Made by a program: the position numbers and the translations under genes. DNA of 11,733 nt, taken from contig CALVSV010000028.1 of assembly GCA_944359595.1 (NCBI GenBank), positions 1 through 11,733 on the forward strand. The letters are read 5' to 3'. This DNA comes from an uncultured Bacilli bacterium (GTDB taxonomy: Bacteria > Bacillota_I > Bacilli_A > RF39 > UBA660). The notes under the pieces are model-generated. The model saw only the letters and a list, made by a program, of their open reading frames with translations, made no database searches and had not been told where the DNA came from. Each line of letters opens with the position of its first letter. The first letter of the stretch is position 1. Of this stretch, positions 1-6,467 are shown piece by piece.

Positions 1-2
1 AT

Positions 3-77
3 ATAGTTGCTAAAGGTGAAGATGTAACTCAATTTATGCAAACCAAAAAACCTACAAGTGCTAAAATTATTTTTTAG
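3..77 (+). CDS. C-terminal tail of an unidentified gene (partial)
   Basis: An open frame enters from the left edge and ends at a TAG after 24 codons; the visible residues are IVAKGEDVTQFMQTKKPTSA then KIIF. The other two plus frames hit stops within the first 12 bases, so this is the only plus-strand frame compatible with a gene crossing the edge. The tail is too short to assign to a family and no function is proposed. The next readable coding trace (DUF3800 remnant) begins about 25 bases later, so no separate promoter region is visible between them. Confidence 0.45.
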   Translation: MVAKGEDVTQFMQTKKPTSAKIIF

Positions 78-100
78 TTAATTGTTAATTTTAAAATTAG

Positions 101-661
101 AACATAGAAATTAGAAAACACGATAATTGTTTTAATGACAGTATTATAAATTATGACGAGTTTATGATTGATCTAACAGATACTATGAAGAATATCAAAT
201 GTAAAATAATTTCAATTAGTATAAATTTATATAAATATTTGAAAAAAGGATATACATACAATGTTTATAATGTAGCATTTGATTTTCTATTAGAAAGATA
301 TATTTATGCTACTGATAATAATAAAAAAGGTGTAATAATGCTTGAAGCAAGAGGTAAAGATGAGGACAACGAATTATTAGAACATATTAGTAAAGTTATC
401 AATAAAACAGGGACTAAAAAAATTAGTTCTAAAGAACTAAAATCTAAAATAGATGGAGTATATTTTAATCCTAAATGGAATGAAGAATATAGTTCAACTT
501 ATGTAGGAATTGAAATAACAGATTTATTCTCATATCCAATTCATAAATATGTTAAAAGAAATACTAAAGATAAGACATTTCTAACATTTGAAGATAAAAT
601 AGTTGGGTATCTAAATTATATAAACAAAGGAATAAAAACATTCCCACCAGACAAAAAATAA
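101..661 (+). pseudogene. DUF3800-family gene remnant, N-terminal part missing
   Basis: The frame gives a recognisable C-terminal two thirds of a DUF3800 protein. An EIRK segment (codons from 107) resembles the family's 'HSxEIRK' region. It is followed by a strand KCKIISISIN, a helix with VYNVAFDFLLERY, and the late conserved block VGIEITDLFSYPI with its Asp. The family normally starts with an acidic 'DESG'-type strand some 60-80 residues before EIRK. Only 23 bases separate this frame from the preceding gene's stop, so that part cannot fit. An in-frame ATG exists at 164 (165 codons) but has no Shine-Dalgarno sequence and would start after EIRK. I therefore read it as a 5'-truncated remnant; a short expressed variant is possible. 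The stop codon overlaps the terminator of the antisense small RNA. DUF3800 function is not established; an RNase H-like fold has been suggested for the family, which I cannot test here. Confidence 0.6.
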
Positions 662-682
662 GAACTGGATAAACAAGTTCTT
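653..682 (-). terminator. Intrinsic terminator of the small RNA
   Basis: A 7-bp stem AAGAACU/AGUUCUU (682-676 and 666-660) with a 9-nt loop is followed on the minus strand by AUUUUUU. The plus-strand side has no T run, so it ends minus-strand transcripts. It overlaps the stop codon of the DUF3800 remnant. Confidence 0.75.
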
Positions 683-731
683 ACCGTCCGCGATACCACG
701 AACTCCAAGCAAACTTAATTGCTTTTGACAT
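653..731 (-). ncRNA. Small structured RNA beside DUF3800, probably a DUF3800-type RNA motif
   Basis: The minus strand carries a complete small-RNA gene: a near-consensus promoter (736-764), a start expected near 729-731, and an intrinsic terminator ending in U6 (658-653). The transcript of about 75-80 nt folds into three adjacent hairpins. Hairpin 1 is AAGCAA/UUGCUU (724-719 with 712-707). Hairpin 2 is GUUCGUG/CGCGGAC (703-697 with 692-686) closed by GUAU. Hairpin 3 is AAGAACU/AGUUCUU (682-676 with 666-660). Hairpin 2 contains two U-G wobbles that become A-C mismatches on the plus strand, so the fold belongs to the minus strand. The 28 bases around hairpin 2 are over half G+C in a very AT-rich window. 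Several RNA motifs named DUF3800-I onward have been described next to DUF3800 genes by comparative genomics, with unknown function; I cannot say which one this is. Confidence 0.7.
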
Positions 732-735
732 ATTT

Positions 736-764
736 AATATAGCAAATAAATGATTATTTGTCAA
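736..764 (-). promoter_or_regulatory. Near-consensus sigma-70/A promoter of the small RNA
   Basis: Read on the minus strand: -35 TTGACA (764-759), a 17-base spacer, and -10 TATATT (741-736). The predicted start at 729-731 leaves no room for a ribosome site before the first ATG, which supports a non-coding product. Confidence 0.75.
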
Positions 765-846
765 TAACTATGTCTTCAATAGTATATATAAAAATTGGCT
801 GAAATATGCAGATTATTGCATAAATTTATAGATTAGGAGGTGCGTT

Positions 847-1028
847 TTGAAAAATATTATTTTTTTATTAGAACAACAAGTTGCTGAAAAACATCAAAAA
901 AAATATTTAATATTATAATCGAAAAGTTAAAAGAAATTAATGAATATTATGAACTTGTAAATTTACTATGGATAGGTTTAGGAATTATTATAATTTTAAT
1001 TGTATTATCTTTTAATTGTAAATGGTAA
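847..1028 (+). pseudogene. Small single-pass membrane protein, frame broken at an A8 run
   Basis: A strong ribosome site (AGGAGG, 835-840) sits 6 bases before a TTG start at 847. The first frame reads MKNIIFLLEQQVAEKHQKK and stops at 916-918. A second frame, one base back, is open from 888 to a TAA at 1026-1028. It reads IFNIIIEKLKEINEYYELVN followed by LLWIGLGIIIILIVLSF, a clear transmembrane helix, and ends CKW. Joining the two at the eight-A run (896-903) gives about 60 residues: a charged, helix-prone N-terminal part and a C-terminal membrane anchor. The run lies in the phase caA AAA AAA, a classic -1 slippery heptamer, so the gene may be frameshifted by mutation, expressed by slippage, or miscalled in the homopolymer. 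No family is recognised. It lies between the small RNA and the HD-domain gene. Confidence 0.45.
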
Positions 1029-1130
1029 AATAACTCCAAAAAAGGTATCATTGATAAAATGCTAAAAAATTTTTTAATTATAAGTGAAAACAAATGAGTT
1101 ATTTACACTAATTTACTGAAAGGACTAACT

Positions 1131-1688
1131 ATGGAAAAAGAAAAATTAGTAAATATTTTAATGAATGATAATGTTGTTGATAATATTAATGATAATTTTG
1201 ATGAACTTATAAATTTAATACCAGAAATAAAAGATATGATAGGATTTAAACACAATCATCCTCACCATCATCTTGATGTGTGGAATCATACTTTGCTTGC
1301 ACTCAGCATTTCCCCTAAAAATTTTGATATAAGATTAACACTACTTCTACATGATATAGGAAAACCCCATTCATATCAAGATGAAGAAGTTAGACATTTT
1401 AGAGGACATGCTAAAAAATCATCAGAAATAGCTTTTTCCATTTTATCAAGATTAAATTTTAGTAATATTGATATACTTAAATTGTGTTATTTAATACGTG
1501 AACATGATACTCCAATAAATGAAGAAGAAATAATTTATAATAAGGAACTTGCAAATATTAAATTTAAAATACAATTGTGTGATGGATTAGCGCATAACCC
1601 GCTCTATTTAGAAAAAAGAATAAAATATTTTTTATATATTAATGAAAAACTAAATAATCATGAAAATAAGATAAAATATAAAAAATAA
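1131..1688 (+). CDS. Stand-alone HD-domain phosphohydrolase
   Basis: This 185-residue soluble protein is built around an HD metal-binding domain. The likely ligands are visible in order: His53 (in DVWNHT), the His74-Asp75 doublet (LLHDIGKP), His93 (FRGHAKKS), His125 (REHD) and Asp151 (LCDGLAH). The pattern and spacing resemble the HD domain at the C-terminus of bacterial tRNA nucleotidyltransferases, but no nucleotidyltransferase domain precedes it. It is therefore best called an HD-family phosphohydrolase of unknown substrate (nucleotides or 2',3'-cyclic phosphates are typical of relatives; inference). The ATG at 1131 follows GAAAGGA (1118-1124) at a suitable distance. It is apparently monocistronic, with the terminator at 1721-1778 behind it. 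The bases before it (1029-1130) hold an AT-rich palindrome but no convincing promoter. Confidence 0.8.
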   Translation: MEKEKLVNILMNDNVVDNINDNFDELINLIPEIKDMIGFKHNHPHHHLDVWNHTLLALSISPKNFDIRLTLLLHDIGKPHSYQDEEVRHFRGHAKKSSEIAFSILSRLNFSNIDILKLCYLIREHDTPINEEEIIYNKELANIKFKIQLCDGLAHNPLYLEKRIKYFLYINEKLNNHENKIKYKK

Positions 1689-1720
1689 ATTACAGTTTAA
1701 TCAAATATATTAGTATATAC

Positions 1721-1778
1721 AACAAATAAGAAGCTAAGTAAAAATAAATTAATTTTACTTAGCTTCTTATTTGTTTTT
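1721..1778 (+). terminator. Long bidirectional terminator hairpin between the HD gene and recG
   Basis: Perfect 23-bp inverted repeat: 1721-1743 pairs with 1753-1775 around a 9-base loop. It is followed on the plus strand by a T5 tract (1774-1778). recG, converging from the right, stops at 1777, so the same hairpin can end both transcripts. Confidence 0.85.
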
Positions 1779-3786
1779 AATCCAAATTATTAACATTATT
1801 TAATAAATTTATATATTTTTCATCATTTAATATGTTTAAATTATTTATTGAGTATTCAACATCCTCTTTAGCTTTTAAAAGAATCTTAAAATCATTTTGT
1901 AAATCTGCCATTTTAAATTTCATATCACCACTTTGTCTAATTCCAAACAAATCACCTGAACCTCTCAATTTAAAGTCTTCTTCACTAATTTTAAATCCAT
2001 CATCACATTCTTTTAATATTTTAAGACGTTTACTCGCATTGTCACTAATCAAAATACAATAAGATTGTAATGTGCTTCGCCCTACTCTACCTCTAAGTTG
2101 ATGTAATTGTGACAATCCAAATTTATTTGCATCAAATATTACTATAACAGTTGCGTTTTCAACATCCACACCAACTTCAACAACAGTTGTGCTTATAAGT
2201 ATTTGCGTTTTATTTTTACTAAAATCAAGCATAACTTTATCTTTTTCTTCGTTGCTCATTTTTCCATGTAATATTCCAACATTAAAATTTTTAAATGCTA
2301 ACTGAAATTGTTTTTGCAAATTAATAACATTATCAAAATTATCTATATCGTTATCTATTAATGGTGCGATTACATATGCTTGATGATTATGATCAAGTTC
2401 ATATTTAATTAATTTTAATACATCTGTTATTTCTTTATTTGTTTTTATATCAGTAATAATTTTTTTTCTACCACTAGGTCTTGTTTTAATATTTGATAAA
2501 TCCATATCACCATAAATAGTAAGTGCATATGTTCTTGGAATTGGCGTTGCACTCATATATATAACGTCTGGCATAATTCCTTTATTTTTTAAATTAGCTC
2601 TTTGATTAACTCCAAATCTATGTTGCTCATCTGTTATTACTAATCCTAAATTTTTGTATTCCACATTATCTTGAATTAATGCATGAGTACCAATAATTAT
2701 ATCTATATTTCCACTATTTAAATCATCATATATTTTATTTTTCTCTTTTTTTGTGGTACTACCAATTAATAATTCAATTCTTATATTATAATCTTTAAAT
2801 ATATTTTTAAAATTTAAATAATGTTGTCTTGCCAATATTTCGGTTGGCGCCATAAACGCCGACATATATCCAGTTAAATAATTTATAAAGCAAGCGAATA
2901 TTCCAACAATTGTTTTACCGCTTCCTACATCACCTTGTATCATACGGTTCATTCTTTTGTTAGATTTCATATCTATAAGTATATCATCAATTGCTGTATT
3001 TTGATCATTTGTTAAAGTAAATGGTAATTCTTGTTTTAATTTGTTTATTTTCTGTAATAATGTTCTATCAATATTTCTAATTAAAACTGAATCAATACTA
3101 TCTTCTCTATTCTTTTTTAAATACTCTATTTTTAGCATAAAAATAAATAATTCTTCATATTTTAATTTTATTTGTGCTTGTTTTAAACTGTTAATGTCAC
3201 TAGGATTATGTATTATTTTTACTGCATCAAGTTTATTCATAAATTTATATTTTTTATTAAAATATTCCGGTATATAATCGTCTATATTATTACACAACTC
3301 TAATGCTTCATTAATGTAAATTAATATACTTTTTTTTGATAATCCAGAAGTAGTACTGTATACACCTTCAATTTTAACTTCTTTTAATTCATCAAATCTT
3401 ATATCTGAAGCTATTATAGTGTTGTTTTTACTATCATATTTACCTATAACAGTTATAATCTTACCTATTTCAAAATTATGTTTTAAAAAACCTCTATTAT
3501 AAATTGTTACTTTGACTAACATATCGCTTACAAATAATCTGAATGTTAATTTATTTTTATTTCCTCTAAATCTTATTAAAGTAGGAATTGTTTCTACTAC
3601 ACCACATACTATTACTTTTTCATCTTGTACAGCATTATTTAAATCAACTGTTTTTAAAACATCATATCTATATGGATAATATGTTAATAAATCATTAATA
3701 TTAAATATACCTAATTTATTTAAATATAATAAAGATTTTTTACCTAAACCCTTTAAATCAAGTAATTCTATATTATTTTGTTCCAA
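1777..3786 (-). CDS. recG: ATP-dependent DNA helicase RecG
   Basis: RecG is a double-stranded DNA translocase that remodels stalled replication forks and branched intermediates. The 669 residues match the usual family length. The N-terminal part begins with a helix-hairpin-helix-like segment (LKGLGKKSLLYLNKLGI, 11-27). An OB-fold wedge domain follows (about 55-135). The two helicase lobes carry Walker A GDVGSGKT (285-292), the DEQH box (386-389), SATPIPRT (412-419) and QLRGRVGR (563-570). GSGDLFGIRQSG (609-620) belongs to the C-terminal motif typical of RecG. The start is TTG at 3786, four bases after the ung stop codon, with no good ribosome site nearby. Translation is probably coupled to ung, and MEQNNIELLDLKGLGKKS aligns with normal RecG starts. 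It forms an operon with ung and ends at the hairpin shared with the HD gene. Confidence 0.97.
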   Translation of the reverse strand: MEQNNIELLDLKGLGKKSLLYLNKLGIFNINDLLTYYPYRYDVLKTVDLNNAVQDEKVIVCGVVETIPTLIRFRGNKNKLTFRLFVSDMLVKVTIYNRGFLKHNFEIGKIITVIGKYDSKNNTIIASDIRFDELKEVKIEGVYSTTSGLSKKSILIYINEALELCNNIDDYIPEYFNKKYKFMNKLDAVKIIHNPSDINSLKQAQIKLKYEELFIFMLKIEYLKKNREDSIDSVLIRNIDRTLLQKINKLKQELPFTLTNDQNTAIDDILIDMKSNKRMNRMIQGDVGSGKTIVGIFACFINYLTGYMSAFMAPTEILARQHYLNFKNIFKDYNIRIELLIGSTTKKEKNKIYDDLNSGNIDIIIGTHALIQDNVEYKNLGLVITDEQHRFGVNQRANLKNKGIMPDVIYMSATPIPRTYALTIYGDMDLSNIKTRPSGRKKIITDIKTNKEITDVLKLIKYELDHNHQAYVIAPLIDNDIDNFDNVINLQKQFQLAFKNFNVGILHGKMSNEEKDKVMLDFSKNKTQILISTTVVEVGVDVENATVIVIFDANKFGLSQLHQLRGRVGRSTLQSYCILISDNASKRLKILKECDDGFKISEEDFKLRGSGDLFGIRQSGDMKFKMADLQNDFKILLKAKEDVEYSINNLNILNDEKYINLLNNVNNLD

Positions 3787-3790
3787 AATA

Positions 3791-4453
3791 TTATTTTAAA
3801 TCCCAATTTATTGGTTTAATATTTTTACTTTCTAAAAATTTATTTGTTTTAGAAAAGGGTTTAGACCCGAAAAAGCCTTTATTTGCAGAAAATGGTGATG
3901 GGTGTGCAGATGTAATTACATAATGGTTTTTATTAGTTATAAATTGTTGTTTACTTTTAGCAAAATTACCCCATAAAATAAATACAACCGGAGTATCTTT
4001 TTCGTTTATTTTTTTTATAACAGCATCAGTAAATGTTTCCCAACCAATATTTTGATAAGATGCAGGTTTATCTTTTTCAACAGTTAACACTGAATTTAAA
4101 AGTAGTACTCCTTCACCAGTCCATTTCTTTAAATTTCCATATTCTGGTTCATCAATATTTAAATCATCTTTTAATTCTTTAAATATATTTTTTAATGAAG
4201 GCGGCTTTTTAACGCCCTCTAATACAGAAAAAGATAGTCCGTGTGCTTCTCCTAATCCATGATATGGATCTTGCCCTATAATTACTACTTTTACATCATC
4301 ATAATCCGTATATTTTAATGCATTAAAAATATTTGGAAAATACGGATATAACACTTTTTCTTTATACTCTTTTTTAATAAATTCCATAAGTTCAACAAAA
4401 TAATCTTTTTCAAATTCATCTTTTAATACTTCATCCCATTTATTTCCTATCAT
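3791..4453 (-). CDS. ung: Uracil-DNA glycosylase (family 1)
   Basis: Ung removes uracil from DNA to start base-excision repair after cytosine deamination or dUMP misincorporation. The 220-residue protein has the family-1 motifs: GQDPYHG (60-66) with catalytic Asp62 and His65, LLLNSVLTV with Asn120 for uracil recognition, and the SAHPSPFSA loop (182-190) with catalytic His184 and the Leu-loop region after it. It is near full length for bacterial Ung (about 220-230). The ATG at 4453 has GGTGA about five bases upstream, and a consensus-like promoter lies directly before it. recG starts four bases after its stop, so the two form a repair operon. Confidence 0.97.
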   Translation of the reverse strand: MIGNKWDEVLKDEFEKDYFVELMEFIKKEYKEKVLYPYFPNIFNALKYTDYDDVKVVIIGQDPYHGLGEAHGLSFSVLEGVKKPPSLKNIFKELKDDLNIDEPEYGNLKKWTGEGVLLLNSVLTVEKDKPASYQNIGWETFTDAVIKKINEKDTPVVFILWGNFAKSKQQFITNKNHYVITSAHPSPFSANKGFFGSKPFSKTNKFLESKNIKPINWDLK

Positions 4454-4473
4454 AAAATCACCACACTACTTAT

Positions 4474-4502
4474 ATTATATATAATCTATATAGCATTTTC
4501 AA
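4474..4502 (-). promoter_or_regulatory. Promoter of ung-recG
   Basis: On the minus strand: -35 TTGAAA (4502-4497), a 17-base spacer, and -10 TATAAT (4479-4474). The start is expected near 4467, about 15 bases before the ung ATG. The preceding gene's terminator lies just upstream, so ung-recG is an independent unit. Confidence 0.75.
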
Positions 4503-4523
4503 TCATTTTTATTTATAAATAAA

Positions 4524-4548
4524 TAAAAAGCACAACAAATGTTGTACT
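4524..4548 (-). terminator. Terminator of the surface-protein gene
   Basis: Read on the minus strand, AGUACAACA pairs with UGUUGUGCU (4548-4540 with 4537-4529), and U5 then AUUUAUU follow. One U-G pair becomes a C-A mismatch on the plus strand, so the hairpin suits minus-strand transcripts. Confidence 0.8.
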
Positions 4549-4553
4549 AGTAA

Positions 4554-5876
4554 TTAATTATTATCTATTTTATGGTTTACTTTATATAAAATTATAAAGC
4601 CTATAACAAATATAACTAATAAACCACCAATTAATAATGTATATATTATTATATTACTATTATTATTATTTAAATCATTAATTTCATTATTTGTTATAAT
4701 GTATTGTCCACCTTTATTCAGATTTATTGTAATATAACCATCTTCTACTATTATATTATTATCTGCATATTCCATTTCTTCAAGTTCTTCATTATAATAA
4801 TACAACCATACTATATCCTCGTCATTAAATATATCGTCAACTCTTATACTAGTTATTGCAGTATTTGGAAACTCATTAGTGTTTACTACATTAAATGCTT
4901 TATACTTTTTATCATCTAATATATTATCTATGTTATCATATATTTTATTATCCATTTTATCAAATAATATTTCTAAATTAAATTCTTGTATACTTTTCAT
5001 ATTTTCTTTCATAAATTTTATACTATATAAATTATTATTTATTTGGTATGTAATAGAATTTAAATTGTTATCTTTAATCAATAAATCAAATTCATCTTTC
5101 TTTATTATTCTAGGATTATTTAGTTTTTCTATTCTATCCTCTTTAATTGTATTTTCACTATCCCCATATATTGTATTAGCTATAATAAATGGTGATTCTA
5201 AATTTCCATTTCCAGAACTAACTATTGTATTACTACGTAATGTTAGTACGGGATATATATTAAATTCTTCATTTTTTGTTGTATCTATATCATCATCTAC
5301 AGTATTAAAATAATATTTATGATTATAATATGTAGTCCAAAAATAATAATTATATTCTTTATTTAAATATGTTTTATTATTTATAATAGTATTATTAAAT
5401 TCTTGTAATGTAATTAAAGCTATATCTACACTATCATAATTTTCACAAAACAATCCCTTGCTTAACGTATCACATATTTCAGTTTTAACAATTATATTAT
5501 TCATTTGACTATTTTTAAACTTTTCCTTGTACCAATTATTTAAAACTTCTAAATAATTTTTACTTGTTGCTTTTAAATCATTATCATTGTACATTATTTT
5601 AATATTACCATTAATATCTATACCTAATATGTTAAATTTTAAACTATTAAAACTAATATTATTATTTTTAACATTTCCTGCATATAAATATATTTTATCA
5701 TTATTATGATTAATATAATATAATCCATCGTTTGTATTTTCGCTAGAATATTCACCAATAACATTATTTAATATTAAATCTTTTAATAATTCATTAGATT
5801 CTTGTGCATATATATTTTTAGGAGATAAATATAAAGTAAACAATATAAATATATAGATAAATATTTTTTTATTCAT
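4554..5876 (-). CDS. Secreted, C-terminally anchored surface protein with a DUF6273-like region
   Basis: This 440-residue, Asn-rich protein has an N-terminal signal peptide (residues 1-24, basic MNKK, hydrophobic core, IYA before Gln25). A C-terminal transmembrane helix follows (about 409-431) with a short basic tail (YKVNHK), giving an extracellular domain anchored by its C-terminus. Residues 60-235 follow a pattern common in surface proteins of gut Firmicutes: KIYLYAGNV then SFNSLKFNILGID, a Cys pair (135, 144), and YPVLTLRSNTIVSSGNGN then LESPFII. It resembles the DUF6273-type 'PVLxLxSxxxxxxGxGTxxxPY' ending. A second beta-rich region (about 260-395) ends in GGQYIITNNEI. Function is unknown; a cell-surface or adhesive role is inference. 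AGGGGA lies just upstream of the ATG. The promoter with its palindrome is divergent from the DUF4234 gene. Confidence 0.75.
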   Translation of the reverse strand: MNKKIFIYIFILFTLYLSPKNIYAQESNELLKDLILNNVIGEYSSENTNDGLYYINHNNDKIYLYAGNVKNNNISFNSLKFNILGIDINGNIKIMYNDNDLKATSKNYLEVLNNWYKEKFKNSQMNNIIVKTEICDTLSKGLFCENYDSVDIALITLQEFNNTIINNKTYLNKEYNYYFWTTYYNHKYYFNTVDDDIDTTKNEEFNIYPVLTLRSNTIVSSGNGNLESPFIIANTIYGDSENTIKEDRIEKLNNPRIIKKDEFDLLIKDNNLNSITYQINNNLYSIKFMKENMKSIQEFNLEILFDKMDNKIYDNIDNILDDKKYKAFNVVNTNEFPNTAITSIRVDDIFNDEDIVWLYYYNEELEEMEYADNNIIVEDGYITINLNKGGQYIITNNEINDLNNNNSNIIIYTLLIGGLLVIFVIGFIILYKVNHKIDNN

Positions 5877-5899
5877 TGTATCCCCTACTTTCTAATTAA

Positions 5900-5928
5900 A
5901 GTATAACTGATATCAGTATATATGTCAA
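5900..5928 (-). promoter_or_regulatory. Promoter of the surface-protein gene with palindromic operator
   Basis: On the minus strand: -35 TTGACA (5928-5923), a 17-base spacer, and -10 TATACT (5905-5900). The perfect 12-bp palindrome ACTGATATCAGT (5906-5917) fills most of the spacer and abuts the -10 box. A protein bound there would block RNA polymerase, so it is a candidate operator; the regulator is not in the window. Confidence 0.75.
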
Positions 5929-6006
5929 TTATAAATATTTATTTTATTATATGTAATATTATTTTTTTTAAATAGTATAATTAACATATATATTTTTTAA
6001 TTTTTT

Positions 6007-6046
6007 TAATATATTAATAGACTAATATATTAGTATTTGATATAAT
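6007..6046 (+). promoter_or_regulatory. Promoter of the DUF4234 gene with palindrome and repeated element
   Basis: Extended -10 TGATATAAT (TATAAT at 6041-6046) with a weak -35 TAGACT (6018-6023), spacer 17. The perfect 14-bp palindrome ACTAATATATTAGT (6021-6034) lies between and over the boxes. Its core TAATATATTA (6023-6032) also occurs at 6007-6016, giving two copies 16 bp apart. This is a candidate repressor site. Confidence 0.65.
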
Positions 6047-6055
6047 ACAGTTAAG

Positions 6056-6061
6056 AAGGAG
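6056..6061 (+). promoter_or_regulatory. Ribosome site that fixes the DUF4234 start
   Basis: AAGGAG at 6056-6061 is 8 bases before ATG 6070. An in-frame GTG at 6061 overlaps this site and so cannot be the start. Confidence 0.8.
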
Positions 6062-6069
6062 TGAAAAAA

Positions 6070-6444
6070 ATGATTAGTGAAAGAAATATAGCTGTTTGTA
6101 TTATTTTATCAATAATTACTTGTGGTATTTATGGTATTTATTGGTTTATTGTTCTAACTGACGATGCTAAAAACGCTAGCCAAGATTTACAATGTACATC
6201 AGGAGGGATTGCATTTCTATTAACTTTAGTAACATGCGGAATATATGGAATATATTGGGCATATAAAATGGGTAAAACAATATCTAGCGCAAAAGTTAAA
6301 AACAATTTACCAGCAGAAGATAATTCTGTACTATACCTAATTTTACAAATACTTGGATTAGGTATTATAAATTACGCTATAATGCAAAATGAATTAAATA
6401 TAATTTCTAGAAGTAAATCAAGTGTAAATACTACACAAATGTAA
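6070..6444 (+). CDS. DUF4234-type small membrane protein
   Basis: With the ATG at 6070 this is a 124-residue membrane protein. Three hydrophobic segments are visible: IAVCIILSIITCGIYGIYW, GIAFLLTLVTCGIYGIYWAY and VLYLILQILGLGIINYAIM. The nonapeptide TCGIYGIYW occurs identically at the ends of the first two segments but with different codons, which points to an old internal duplication. The pattern (Arg-Asn/Asp-Ile, then helix ending TCGIYxIYW) is the hallmark of the DUF4234 family, whose function is unknown. The Cys of each repeat lies at the membrane edge. The gene has its own promoter and a terminator right after its stop, followed by another small membrane-protein gene (DUF2752). Confidence 0.8.
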   Translation: MISERNIAVCIILSIITCGIYGIYWFIVLTDDAKNASQDLQCTSGGIAFLLTLVTCGIYGIYWAYKMGKTISSAKVKNNLPAEDNSVLYLILQILGLGIINYAIMQNELNIISRSKSSVNTTQM

Positions 6445-6464
6445 AAAAGCTTAATGCTTTTTTT
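6443..6464 (+). terminator. Terminator or attenuator between the DUF4234 and DUF2752 genes
   Basis: AAAAAAGC (6443-6450) pairs with GCTTTTTT (6456-6463) around TTAAT, and a T run is part of the arm. The DUF2752 ATG is only four bases beyond, so readthrough is needed to express it and the ogt-tag gene unless an unseen promoter exists. Confidence 0.7.
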
Positions 6465-6467
6465 ATT

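Noticed and set aside
164..661. The DUF3800 frame as an intact 165-residue gene starting at ATG 164
   Set aside because: There is no ribosome site, and recognisable DUF3800 sequence (EIRK) continues upstream of this ATG, so it is an internal Met of a truncated gene.
681..731. A 16-codon minus-strand frame, MSKAIKFAWSSWYRGR, inside the small RNA
   Set aside because: The promoter places the transcript start at or next to its ATG, leaving no ribosome site, and the bases are better explained by two hairpins with wobble pairs. Leaderless translation remains a remote possibility.
1060..1078. AT palindrome TAAAAAATTTTTTA as a terminator or promoter before the HD gene
   Set aside because: It has no loop or G+C stem, and no -35/-10 pair with acceptable spacing is present; it is probably compositional.
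1832..5313. Open frames on the plus strand opposite recG and the surface-protein gene
   Set aside because: They are antisense shadows of clearly coding minus-strand genes, without ribosome sites or recognisable domains.
6061..6444. GTG at 6061 as start of the DUF4234 gene
   Set aside because: It overlaps the AAGGAG ribosome site that is correctly spaced for ATG 6070.
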